Source of the DNA: Sepiola atlantica
Lineage: Eukaryota; Mollusca; Cephalopoda; Sepiida; Sepiolidae
Direction of reading: 5' to 3'
NCBI GenBank assembly: GCA_963556195.1
Contig: OY744525.1
Coordinates: forward strand, 23,315,218-23,379,217
DNA length: 64,000 nucleotides
Part shown: positions 55,919 through 64,000 of the stretch, in pieces
Position numbering within the stretch: the first letter of the stretch is position 1
How the letters are laid out: each line of letters opens with the position of its first letter
Translations under genes and position numbers: made by a program
The notes under the pieces: generated by a model
The model's input: only the letters and a program-made list of their open reading frames with translations
Database searches by the model: none
Told to the model about the DNA's origin: nothing

Positions 55919-56120
55919 GTTGAGAGCCAAAATTAAAACAAAAAAATAAAATTGCTTGTTATTAAGTTTTCTTTCTTACAACTACCAGTATATTTCTACA
56001 TTGTAAGAGCCTTCTAATAAATTGCCTATAAAATTAAATAGGCTTCATGTTGAATAATACAAGACTTATTCATAAAAATTTGAACAAGAAATTCAGAGGG
56101 ATATATATTTTATAACAAAT
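55919..56120. other. No recognised feature
   Basis: AT-rich spacer. Confidence 0.3.
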
Positions 56121-56144
56121 TTTACAAAGCTTCACAAATGTTCA

Positions 56145-56300
56145 GTATGTACATCGCCTGTGACACAGCACATGTCAAGTCGGTAGTTCAGCTCCTGACG
56201 AACACGCTGTAGCGTATCCTGCGTAACAGTCCTCATCATCGCAGTGTTTCTCTGCTTCAGTTCCTATAGGCTTGTAGGAAGATGGGGGGATGTAGACCAG
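56145..56300 (-). pseudogene. DDE transposase C-terminal fragment
   Basis: The minus strand reads ELKQRNTAMMRTVTQDTLQR then VRQELNYRLDMCCVTGDVHT and EHL before a stop. This ending (EL..R......VTQ.ML.R...E..YR.D.C....G.H.EHL) is common to a group of IS630/mariner-related transposases. Upstream a stop separates it from PHLPTSL. The catalytic triad is not present. Confidence 0.65.
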
Positions 56301-56725
56301 TCCTTTCACACAGCCCTATAGAAAAAAATGACAAGATGTCATGTCATTTGTGAAGATTTGTGAAATCTATATTCTACTAAAACTCTTATGACCTTGCTTG
56401 CTTGTCAACGTGCACACTTTATCTATATAGGATGGTGGGAGGAAGGGCGAAGAACATAAATAAAGAACAAATGATAAGAGAAGTAGTGGGAGAAGGTAAA
56501 TGACGTAAGTAATTAAAAGAGAGAGAAAGGGGGAGAGTAGATAAAAATTAATGATTATTATCAACAAAGAAAAATGGATGATGTCATAAAGGATGAATGG
56601 TAGCTTTGGGTATTTTTGAAAATAAAAACTTATTTTGTGACGTCATGCGTTTTCAAGTAAATACTTTTTTGTAAAGACATGATTATCAACCAGTGTCAGA
56701 ATGAAAAAAAAAATTATATATTTGA
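56301..56725. other. No recognised feature
   Basis: A 66-codon minus frame near 56367-56567 is hydrophobic low-complexity. Confidence 0.3.
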
Positions 56726-56800
56726 CTAGCTGTCGCTATCCAGCGTTGCCCAGGAGTAAAAGAAAATAGCACTGACTTATTTATGAAGAAATGGAAATTA
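56726..56800 (-). mobile_element. Helitron-like 3' end
   Basis: Minus strand TCCTGGGCAACGCTGGATAG, CGACAG, CTAG (56726-56729) plus T. Confidence 0.5.
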
Positions 56801-57039
56801 ATTGCGATGACTTTAATTTTGTGGTCAAATTATTTGCAGGAAATAGGAATTCTTTAAATGTTCCTTTTAATACTAAACGTGAATAGATTAATAAATAAAA
56901 GTTTGTAATTAACGTAGAGACGAGAAACACACATACACACACACTTGAAGTTACATAATTTAATTTATATATTTATTTTGAAGATCTTAATGGGGTAAAC
57001 TCATTATAGTTTCACGCAGTCAAGGTAGAGTATAATAAT

Positions 57040-57320
57040 ACACTCGACAATCAGCTAAATCCCATCCATTCACTGTGGAAGTCCCCAGATACCAGAGAGC
57101 CTTCTACTCGAATAGCTTCTTTCATCGTGCTGCCTGACTCTAGAACTCCCTCCCTACTCCCTGTTTCCCCGACTGTAACGACATGCAGAAATTTAAAACT
57201 AATGTAAACAGACATCTCGCTGTACACCTCCAAACTTAGGATGAACCCCCAAAACTTACACGCTAATTCTCAGTAGCCTCTTACGTCTACAGTGGCGGCC
57301 TGCCTTGTTCAGAGTGAACT
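57040..57320 (+). pseudogene. LINE-A, 5'-truncated copy (plus strand)
   Basis: Plus strand: DNQLNPIHSLW-like start (CAATCAGCTAAATCCCATCC), then DMQKFKTNVNRHLAVHLQT, and the tail CTTACGTCTACAGTGGCGGC, CTGCCTTGTTCAGAGTGAAC with an A-rich end at about 57340. The only LINE-A copy on this strand. Confidence 0.82.
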
Positions 57321-57340
57321 ATGAGGAAAAAAGAAAAAAA

Positions 57341-57600
57341 AATTGCACATGATGACTTCCCTTTTATCTGTTTCGGTGGGTATAGGAAAATGTCTCCTAC
57401 CATTGGATCTTATATAGGAATATCTGTACATGTATATGGCCATGCTGTGCACTTGTATGACATGCACAGCATGCTCTCCTTCTACAAAGTCTGGTTTTAG
57501 TGGCAAGCCGAGGCAAGATGATTGAAAGACGATGTAAAGTGCAGTATTTATGTTTCAGAGTTTCCATTTTCTTAGATGGATGATCTAACAAAATCCACGG
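57341..57600. other. No recognised feature
   Basis: Includes a 57430-57475 dyad around GTGCACTTGTATGACATGCA. Confidence 0.3.
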
Positions 57601-57619
57601 GTTCATCTCTATAGAATCA

Positions 57620-58075
57620 AACTAACACTTACCGACAGGAGCTTAGCACTGATGGATGCGAACATCATGGTACCCAAATCTCTCCGAGGAAAAGTACTAC
57701 GTTATCTACACTCAGCCCACCAGGGCGTGGTTGGCATGAAAGCCCGTGCCAATGAATCGGTGTATTGGCCTGGTATGAATGCATCAATATGCAACTTTCG
57801 AGCCAATTGCCTCATCTGCACAAGCATTGCCCCAAGTCAGCCACCTGAACCACTCGTATTAACCCAAGCTCCAGATTGGCCCTTCCAGCAGATAGTGATG
57901 GACCTTTTTTACGTCGGACACATTGCATACCTTGTCTGTGCAGACAGACTCACTGGCTGGATTATTTTGTATCATCTTAAACCAGGTCATGCCATCACCT
58001 CAAAACTAATATCTATTTGTCGGAAACTATTCTACATATATGGCACCCCAGAAGAATCTCCACGAGTGGGGTAGC
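57620..58075 (+). pseudogene. Ty3/gypsy-type LTR retrotransposon integrase fragment
   Basis: The frame from 57652 begins with an H2C2 zinc-binding module (H20, H23, C53, C56, with LHSAHQGVVGMKAR and VYWPGM between them), then the start of the catalytic core (APDWPFQQIVMDLF, D84; VCADRLTGW). In this family the enzyme joins retroelement cDNA to the chromosome. The open frame continues a few codons upstream of the first Met without a start of its own, as expected for part of a polyprotein. It breaks at about 58060, just before the second catalytic aspartate; the neighbouring frame continues RRISTSG. No protease, reverse transcriptase or LTR is seen. The codons are fairly intact, so the copy is younger than most others here. 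Confidence 0.85.
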
Positions 58076-58790
58076 ATCGCGCCTGGGTACTATACCAGGT
58101 ATTTCTATGCCCCCTACCCCCGCTGATTTAAAAAAAAAATCATTTTTAGGTGCGAGTAGAACTATGAAGCGAATTGCTTTTGGAATAGCAGATAAAATTT
58201 TGAAAGACAGATTAAACTATAAATAAAAATATAACATTTTAACAGATAATATTATGGTGTGCTTGAAGAAGAAAAATGTTATATATATATATATATATGT
58301 AAATAATAATAAGAAATTACTTCATACCATTTTTTATGACACTCACTACTAGATAATATGATCTATTCACCGGTCCCAAATAATCTATATGTAGTCAGGA
58401 AGTTAGGGACTAGGCGAAGAACGTAATATATATAGTATATATATATATATATAAACAAATATTCACTCAACTGGTCACGGGTGGTCTAGTCGGTTATAAA
58501 ATCTACATCATCTAGAGTTTGATGAATAAATCGTGTATTGTTCAACATGTAATCAATTTAATTTCGTTTGCCTAGAATATGAAGTTACTTAAATATTCAC
58601 ATCTGAATGTGTGTCAATTTTGGTGGGACACTGTATTTGTCTAAAGATAAAGAATTGACAGATTATGAGGTGTGGTAAAAACAAAAATTAATTGACCAAA
58701 TTCTGATAACTACAATAAAGATTAATAATTTATTATCGCTATCTTGTACATTTTGTTTTGCATTTCCATTCATTAATTGACTTCTTCATT
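58076..58790. other. No recognised gene; short (TA)n tracts
   Basis: (TA)n at 58279-58298 and 58431-58453. Confidence 0.3.
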
Positions 58791-58794
58791 CTTC

Positions 58795-58975
58795 ATTTTC
58801 TATCTCTCTCTTCTTTTCCCTCTCTCTCTTCTTTCCCTTCTATCTTTTCTTTCCCTTCTGTTTTCTTTTCTTTTCTCTCTCTCTTTTCTTTCCTTTCTCT
58901 CTCTCTCTTGTTTCCCTTCTCACTCTCTTCTTTCCCTTCTCTCTCTCTTCTTTCCCTTCTCTCTCCCCTGTTACC
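58795..58975. repeat. (CTTTCC/TCTCTT)n low-complexity block
   Basis: Pyrimidine repeat of TTTCCCTTCTCTCTCTTC type. Confidence 0.9.
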
Positions 58976-59029
58976 ATGGTTTATTCTCTATAAAATAATA
59001 TAAAAGCATAACTTCCGTTACGTTCTTGT

Positions 59030-59160
59030 TGAATATGATGGTGTATGAGTAAGATTTCTAACTGCTGTACAAGTAGTCGGGTTTCTGAATTCATCTCTAA
59101 ACACTCGCCATGTCTAACTACACTAGAGAGCCCTGATACAGCGAAATAACTGACTGTGGA
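59030..59160 (+). repeat. Interspersed repeat R1, copy 2
   Basis: Matches 7325-7445 (AACTGCTGTACAAGTAGTC, AACACTCGCCATGTCTAAC). Confidence 0.7.
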
Positions 59161-59490
59161 TGACTATATCCACTAATATATATATATATATATGTCTAGG
59201 GGAACAAACTAAGAATGACACTGATGTCTAAGGACATCAGTTGCTGATTTCCCTTGGTTATATAGAATAAAGAGAGAGTCGAGTCGAGTTCACCACGGCT
59301 GGACGTAATTCCAAATGGTTCTTAATATGAATAAGCTCTGGCCTTTACAGATATTCGTAACCTACCGTGCCTGGTAAAGTACCACCATGAGTTGTGAGTA
59401 ACAACTATGTATATTTTTTGTTCTTTTATGTTGCATTACATGTCCATTTACACTTGCCAACATTTGAATAAATTGTATTTGGTTGAATTT
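59161..59490. other. Unassigned with a short perfect hairpin
   Basis: CTGATGTCTAAGGACATCAG at 59220 is an 8-bp stem hairpin. (TA)n lies at 59177-59192. Confidence 0.35.
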
Positions 59491-59494
59491 CCCA

Positions 59495-59985
59495 TTTCAT
59501 CATCATCATCAACCGGTTTATTTGTTGAATCAGGCCACAATTAATCCTCTGATGAGGGTGGGGCCTGATTGTCTAGTCTCGAAATCTAAGTCTTCCTCTC
59601 CACTCCTGTCTTTGGCAAGGCTTGATGGAATCCATACCCATGGCCTTCCTATCACGTTTGACTACGTCCTCCCAAGTCAACTTTGGTCTGCCAGTGGTGA
59701 TGTTCTTTGCTGGCACATTCAACTGTTGGACTTTAGCAATCCAGCTATCGCTACGCTCAATGTGACCCAACCAACGCAGTCTGTTCTTCCGCATGATGTC
59801 CGTAAGGCTTTTCAAGTCGACCTGTGAGAGCAGGAATTCAAAAGAAACGTACTGTTCAGGCCTCACCAAACAGATCCATCTGACCATTGCCCTGTCATTA
59901 CGGCACAGCTTCTTTAGTATGCCAGCAGAGACAGCCCAAATTTCTGAGCCATACAACAGCACACTTCTGATTTAACGTATATAAT
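59495..59985 (-). pseudogene. LINE-E C-terminal region (RTE/CR1-like) with ATG-rich tail
   Basis: Minus-strand frame: IRSVLLYGSEIWAVSAGILK, RNDRAMVRWICLVRPEQYV, RKNRLRWLGHIERSDSWI and TTGRPKLTWEDVVKRDRKAM. The order LLYGSE.W...R.DR...RW......RLRW.GH..R......GRP...W.D is the region after the reverse transcriptase in many animal LINEs. A stop ends it at 59573. The sequence after the stop runs to a CAT/ATG trinucleotide tail at 59495-59510, so the 3' end is intact. The 5' part with endonuclease and RT is absent. Confidence 0.85.
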
Positions 59986-59989
59986 TACT

Positions 59990-60650
59990 AACATATTATA
60001 TTTTTATCCTGTAAGAAAGCTCAATAGTTTTACAGCTATTTACATCATAGTCAATAAATACTAGAGCTCAAATATAATAATAAAATTTCGTTTTTTTTTT
60101 CGAATTTAATAGAACCCACTAATGAGACCGATTAAACATATTCTTTGTTTTTCTGATAAACAAGAACAAAAAGATGATTTAATATGTACGAAACAGTTGT
60201 TTTGGAAGAACAATAATAAGATATTTGAAACAAAAAAAAACTTGGATTCTATTCCTTGATATATACTAGCTGTACGTATTCGATATTGCATGGGTGTTGA
60301 GCGTATATATATCCGAATAAAAGTAGAAAATTTCCATATTAATTTAGTAATTACGGTTAGGACAAAACGCGTTTTATTTACTGTTATAAATTTAAGAGGT
60401 GACCTTTTTTTTTACGTTGAAACAGGATACATTACTATAGTTCTATATAGCCTATTAAAGAAAATAAAGAATGGTATTTTTAAGAAACGTTTTTTGTTTG
60501 TTTTGTGTGTATGTTTTCAAATGAAAACCATATGAAACAAAATGTATAGAAAGAAAAACGAAAAATAGGCTAGTCTGAATTAAATATCAATGTCAGTTGG
60601 ATTGTTATTCTGGTCTTACTTTGAAAATCCGACAATGTAACTTTAAACGT
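59990..60650. other. No recognised gene
   Basis: AT-rich sequence. ACTAGCTGTACGTATTCGAT at 60268 may be a minus-strand Helitron end. Confidence 0.3.
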
Positions 60651-60725
60651 TATATATATATATATATATGATTTTTTTTTCTAGCGTCTGTAGGTATAAA
60701 TAATTTAATATTTATATATAAAAAT

Positions 60726-60773
<48 letters not shown>

Positions 60774-61018
60774 AATATTAAATTATTAGGTATGAATGAT
60801 TTAATATTTATATATAAAAATATATATATATATATTAAATTATTAGGTATAAATAATTTAATATTTATATATAAAAATATCATATATATATATATATGAT
60901 ATTTTTATATATAAATATTAAATTATTAGGTATAAATAATTTAATATTTATATATAAAAATATCATATATATATATATATATGATATTTTTATATATAAA
61001 TATTAAATTATTTATATC
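60651..61018. repeat. AT palindromic tandem array
   Basis: Units containing TAAATAATTTAATATTTATA, TATAAAAATATCATA(TA)n and the inverse repeat at about 110-bp spacing. Each unit is itself a palindrome. The outer boundary words CTAGCGTCTGTAGGTATAAA (60683) and its inverse near 61015 show it grew from one hammerhead-element end. Confidence 0.88.
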
Positions 61019-61024
61019 TACAGC

Positions 61025-61056
61025 TAGCGTTTCAAGCGTATTGCTCTCATCAGTTC
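61025..61056 (-). ncRNA. Hammerhead ribozyme candidate P (core only)
   Basis: Minus strand CTGATGA (61053-61047), stem II AGC/GCT with loop AATAC, GAAAC (61033-61029), then GCTAGCTGTAG. Stem III would need a 7-base loop and I find no stem I. Confidence 0.45.
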
Positions 61057-61145
61057 AGGAAAGTAACAATTTCAGACAGCCAGGCGACGCGAACACGGTT
61101 CAGTCAGCCAGTAGTCGCTATATCCACTCGGCCACCGGAGACTGT
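61057..61145 (-). mobile_element. tRNA-like SINE head
   Basis: On the minus strand GGTGGCCGAGTGGATATAGC (A box TGGCCGAGTGG) is followed by GTTCGCGTC, a mutated B box (GTTCGAATC expected). Confidence 0.5.
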
Positions 61146-61377
61146 CATTTGATTAAGGGAAATTAAGATCTATATGTACCTAGAAACGGGCACACACAGA
61201 AGACTAGTCGAGAGTGTTCGACGAACGTATTCGAAACTCTGCTTTGGAGCTGATGACAGTCTATTTTTAACATTCCTGAGAGTGCTCGACTTTTAATTTC
61301 TTAAAGAAGCTTATTATAATATTTTTATAAATAAATATTAAATTATTTATACCTTTTTTCTTCTTTTTTTTTAAAAC
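61146..61377. other. No recognised feature
   Basis: Ends in another ATATTTTTATAAATAAATAT palindromic element-end fragment at 61319-61352. Confidence 0.3.
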
Positions 61378-61690
61378 ATAGTTCACCCCAAACCAGGCAG
61401 GCCGCCACTGTAGATGTAATTAGTGTGTAAGTTTTTTTTTTTTGTGGGGGGGGGGGGTCATCCTAAGTTGTGAGCTGTGCAGCAAGATGTCTGTTTACAT
61501 TAGTTTTAAATTTCTGCATGTCGGTACAGTCAGGGAAACAGGGAGCAGGGAGGGAGTTCCAGAGGCCGGCAGCACGAGGAAAGAAGCTATTGGAGTAGAA
61601 GGCTCTTCGGCATCTGGGGACCCCCACGGTGAATCGATGGGGCTTAGCTTATTGTCGAATTGGTCTAGTGTATTTACATTGATATATATA
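61378..61690 (-). pseudogene. LINE-A, 5'-truncated copy
   Basis: AACATAGTTCACCCCAAACC tail with an A-rich end, a G homopolymer at 61446-61457, then on the minus strand NKLSPIDSPWGSPDAEEPST, matching the LINE-A C-terminus. Truncated in a (TA)n tract at 61682. Confidence 0.85.
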
Positions 61691-61742
61691 TATATATATA
61701 TATGAGATAAATGGAGTATGCATATATATATATATATATATC
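61682..61742. repeat. Two (TA)n tracts flanking an inverted ATGAGATAAATGG segment
   Basis: TATGAGATAAATGGAG and CCCATTTATCTCC are inverted around the second tract, forming a small hairpin. Confidence 0.85.
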
Positions 61743-62178
61743 CCATTTATCTCCTTCATTTGTGCTATTTTTTCATCTTCTTCACCTAAGAAACGGCTGA
61801 TATTTGCCCTCTGCAATAAATCTCAAGAAATTAAACAGAAAAAGACACCCCAAAAACCTTATGCCATTTTTTTCTTAGACTGAAGTAGTGGGCATAAGGG
61901 TTATTCCTTAACCTTAGTGGCATGACAAATTGCTATTCCAACTCCCTAACCCTTTTATTTTTTATACATGCATCATGTTTTGTTGTGGTGCCTCTTACTG
62001 TTAGTCTCTCTGTAAAAAGGAGAGAGAGAGAATGACCACAAGAGGAAGTTCTTTTGCTCTGTTGAACTAATTTTAGATTCTCTCTTCTTTTTGTGCCTCC
62101 CGAGAAGGAATTGGCTCAGAGCCGAGACATTCTTTTATGGTCATCGATTTCGGAGAACTGAATCAGAGCAGCACTTGT
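61743..62178. other. No recognised feature
   Basis: Moderate composition, no frames or repeats recognised. Confidence 0.3.
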
Positions 62179-62179
62179 G

Positions 62180-62220
62180 CATTGCCTGAAGAGGATCCGA
62201 TGTTTGTGAGATGAAACATG
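62180..62220 (+). ncRNA. Hammerhead ribozyme candidate Q (decayed)
   Basis: CTGAAGA (62186-62192), stem II reduced to ATC/GAT, GAAAC (62213-62217), ATGTG. H17 would be G, which blocks cleavage in known hammerheads. Confidence 0.4.
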
Positions 62221-62360
62221 TGTAAGAAGTTATCGTATTTTGCAGCCTCATCTCTATTGTTTAACTTTTTTTATGGCCATGAAATAGGAAATGACTTTTA
62301 GAAATATTCCTTTTTAATGTGTATCCCTTGCAAAGAATCTTTATCATTGTTTACTATAAG

Positions 62361-62361
<1 letters not shown>

Positions 62362-62408
<47 letters not shown>

Positions 62409-62410
62409 TC
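62362..62410. repeat. (TA)n then (GA)n
   Basis: Compound microsatellite. Confidence 0.95.
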
Positions 62411-62622
62411 AGAACAACATCCGTACCGAAACAGTTTTTCATGGTAAACAACTGATGATCCCTTAAATAATGTTAGAAGCAAACTAATATAATAACTGAA
62501 AAAGTTAAATTGACTTACATGAGTGATTTTCCACTGAACGACTTGGGACTTAAGGTTTTGTGGGTTTTTTTTAAAATATAGTTTTAATTGTTGAGAAACT
62601 TCCAAGACTATATATATATATA

Positions 62623-62847
62623 CAGGGGGAGCAAAATGTAGGTGGACAGTAAAAAACATTTTTTTGTCGAAGCATAAGAGGCAGACTTCTAAGCTGTGTA
62701 AATCAAGAAGGAAAACAGTTTGAACACTTGCGTTGATAAATAACATTTAATTTTCATTAATATAATTGTTTTATTACATGTAATTGTACGTATAAGTGAT
62801 CTCTAAATAAATGTTTTTTACTGTTCACCTATTTTTGGCTCACCCTA
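62623..62847. mobile_element. 225-bp MITE with long TIRs and TA flanks
   Basis: CAGGGGGAGCAAAATGTAGG plus TGGACAGTAAAAAACATT at the left is inverted at the right (TAGGGTGAGCCAAAAATAGG, TGAACAGTAAAAAACATT). TA tracts lie outside. A mariner-type non-autonomous element distinct from the one at 31114. Confidence 0.85.
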
Positions 62848-62857
62848 TATATATATA

Positions 62858-63165
62858 TATATATATAATTATTAATGACAATATATGTATTAGCATATAC
62901 TATCAGTGCCTTTTTTACCTTGCAGTCTCTTTAAAAGATTCAGCTCGATGATTGTCAATTAGTAACAACAGAGCATATATAAGTCAGGTTCATTTTATAT
63001 TCCAATAACCATGTTTTTACTTCATTATTTTTATTTTTATTTTTTCACATTTCCAAAAAACATAACATTTCTGTGAGATATATTTTTTAAGGTCTGTTTC
63101 ATTTGTCGTGAGCCAAACAATATTTTTATGTCAATATTGTCTCTGCAACACTACAAAATAGCAGA
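62858..63165 (+). repeat. Interspersed repeat R4, copy 2
   Basis: Reverse complement of 37400-37722, with few changes over most of its length. Confidence 0.8.
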
Positions 63166-63186
63166 AAAATGTGCCACCCCTTTATA

Positions 63187-63196
63187 AATATATATG

Positions 63197-63260
<64 letters not shown>
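63187..63260. repeat. (TA)n/(GTATA)n microsatellite
   Basis: TA tract with GTA interruptions, ending in a GT tract. Confidence 0.95.
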
Positions 63261-63299
63261 ATGTGTGTGTAAGGGATGCCACATTTTTTAAAGGTTATT

Positions 63300-63628
63300 T
63301 TGAGAATTTAGAAAACCAAGTAATGTTATTTTTTTACTTATATATTTTTTAAATGAATAAAATCATTTATTTTAAATACATATCTAAGACTTTCGGTGTT
63401 AAAACATCTTTTTCAAAGAGTACTTTCTTTTTTTCTTTTCATTTGCTATATCCACGAGGAGGCCATCTCTTGCGGTTAATACCAGCAAAATAAGAAAAAA
63501 AAAAGGAAGTACTCTTTGGAAAAGTTTTTTTACACTGAAAGTCTGATATGTATTTAAATAAATGATTTTATTTATTTAATAAATATATAAGAAAAAAATT
63601 AACATGACTTGGTTTTCTAAATTCTCCA
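63300..63628. mobile_element. 330-bp foldback element with decayed hammerhead-like core
   Basis: GAGAATTTAGAAAACCAAGT at the left and ACTTGGTTTTCTAAATTCTC at the right begin arms of about 130 bp. On the minus strand of the left arm ACACCGAAAGTCTTAG follows a GTGT hairpin, but CTGANGA is replaced by TTGAAAAAG. Confidence 0.7.
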
Positions 63629-64000
63629 AATATATATATAAATATATATATATAATGTGTGTGTGTGTGTACTCCTTGGTAATTTTTCCTATTTATTAAT
63701 TACTTCATACCTCTTTTTTTAGGTCTTCTATGATAAGACCCCCACTAATTAAGTAACTTTTTCCCATAAGGAATTGCAGCTTCCCCCTGAATCAAATATG
63801 GCTGAAGATGGCCGGAGCGATTTGTTGATAAATATAAACAATCCCAAAGAAGCATTGTTTTTCGATCTTGACCTGCTCCAGACTTCAAAACTATCGTATC
63901 ATGTTGATTTGATCTGAGCTTTTGTAACATTATAAATAGGCTCTTATTATTAAATAATTGAACACTCTGTTGAATTTTTTTTCTACCAAACAAAACTAAA
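63629..64000. other. Unassigned; (TA)n/(GT)n at 63631-63670
   Basis: CTGAAGATGGCCGGAGCG at 63801 resembles the first half of a hammerhead but GAAA is absent. An 82-codon minus frame at its end shows no motif. Confidence 0.3.

Noticed and set aside
59530..59585. CTGATGAGGGTGG...CTCGAAA as a hammerhead
   Set aside because: It lies in the 3' end of LINE-E, the spacing is long and no stem II pairs.
63801..63840. CTGAAGATGGCC as a hammerhead
   Set aside because: GAAA is absent; at best a truncated relic.

Overview
This is an AT-rich, intron-scale stretch of an animal nuclear genome with no gene I can recognise as a host gene. It is packed with (TA)n, (GA)n and (TC)n microsatellites, long minisatellites, TTAGGG-type telomere-like repeats, several families of 5'-truncated LINEs, a mariner element, hAT, Tc1-like and Helitron-like pieces, tRNA-derived SINEs and many foldback elements. 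That mix suggests a repeat-rich lophotrochozoan, most likely a mollusc and perhaps a cephalopod. The taxon is an inference from repeat content, not from a diagnostic gene.

Layout. 0-8 kb: LINE-A tails, a hAT fragment, foldbacks, a SINE, and a 35-38 bp tandem repeat interrupted by (GA)n. 8.5-10.4 kb: a 32-bp minisatellite with a 191-bp higher-order period. 12-36 kb: LINE-B and LINE-A fragments, foldback elements flanked by (TA)n, small TIR elements, a G-poor 1.4-kb tract and a nearly full-length dead mariner at 33.6-34.9 kb. 36-46 kb: palindromes, a Tc1-like transposase end, a 703-bp TIR element with an 8-bp target duplication, LINE-B, SINEs and a cluster of Helitron-like elements. 47.2-53.7 kb: a 49-bp minisatellite of about 130 units. 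54.1-54.9 kb: a degenerate telomere-like array. 55-64 kb: transposase, integrase and LINE fragments, TIR elements and palindromes.

The signal I consider most important is not a protein. At least 17 places, on both strands, match the hammerhead ribozyme core (CUGANGA, a hairpin, then GAAA). Several also have a short stem III and a complementary stem I that close a complete type I fold. The best are at 15411-15460, 17692-17736, 20076-20125, 25223-25263, 30744-30784, 33154-33202 and 35348-35394. Many sit inside inverted-repeat elements beside (TA)n. Hammerhead ribozymes are known from the terminal repeats of Penelope-like retroelements and from retrozymes, so the likely reading is a dense field of non-coding Penelope-like or retrozyme-like remnants. 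The same three-stem architecture recurs at 20.1, 33.2 and 35.4 kb with a compensatory stem I base-pair change.

Every coding trace I can name is a transposable-element fragment with frameshifts or truncation. Nothing here looks like a working operon or pathway. All homologies are by eye; no search was run.
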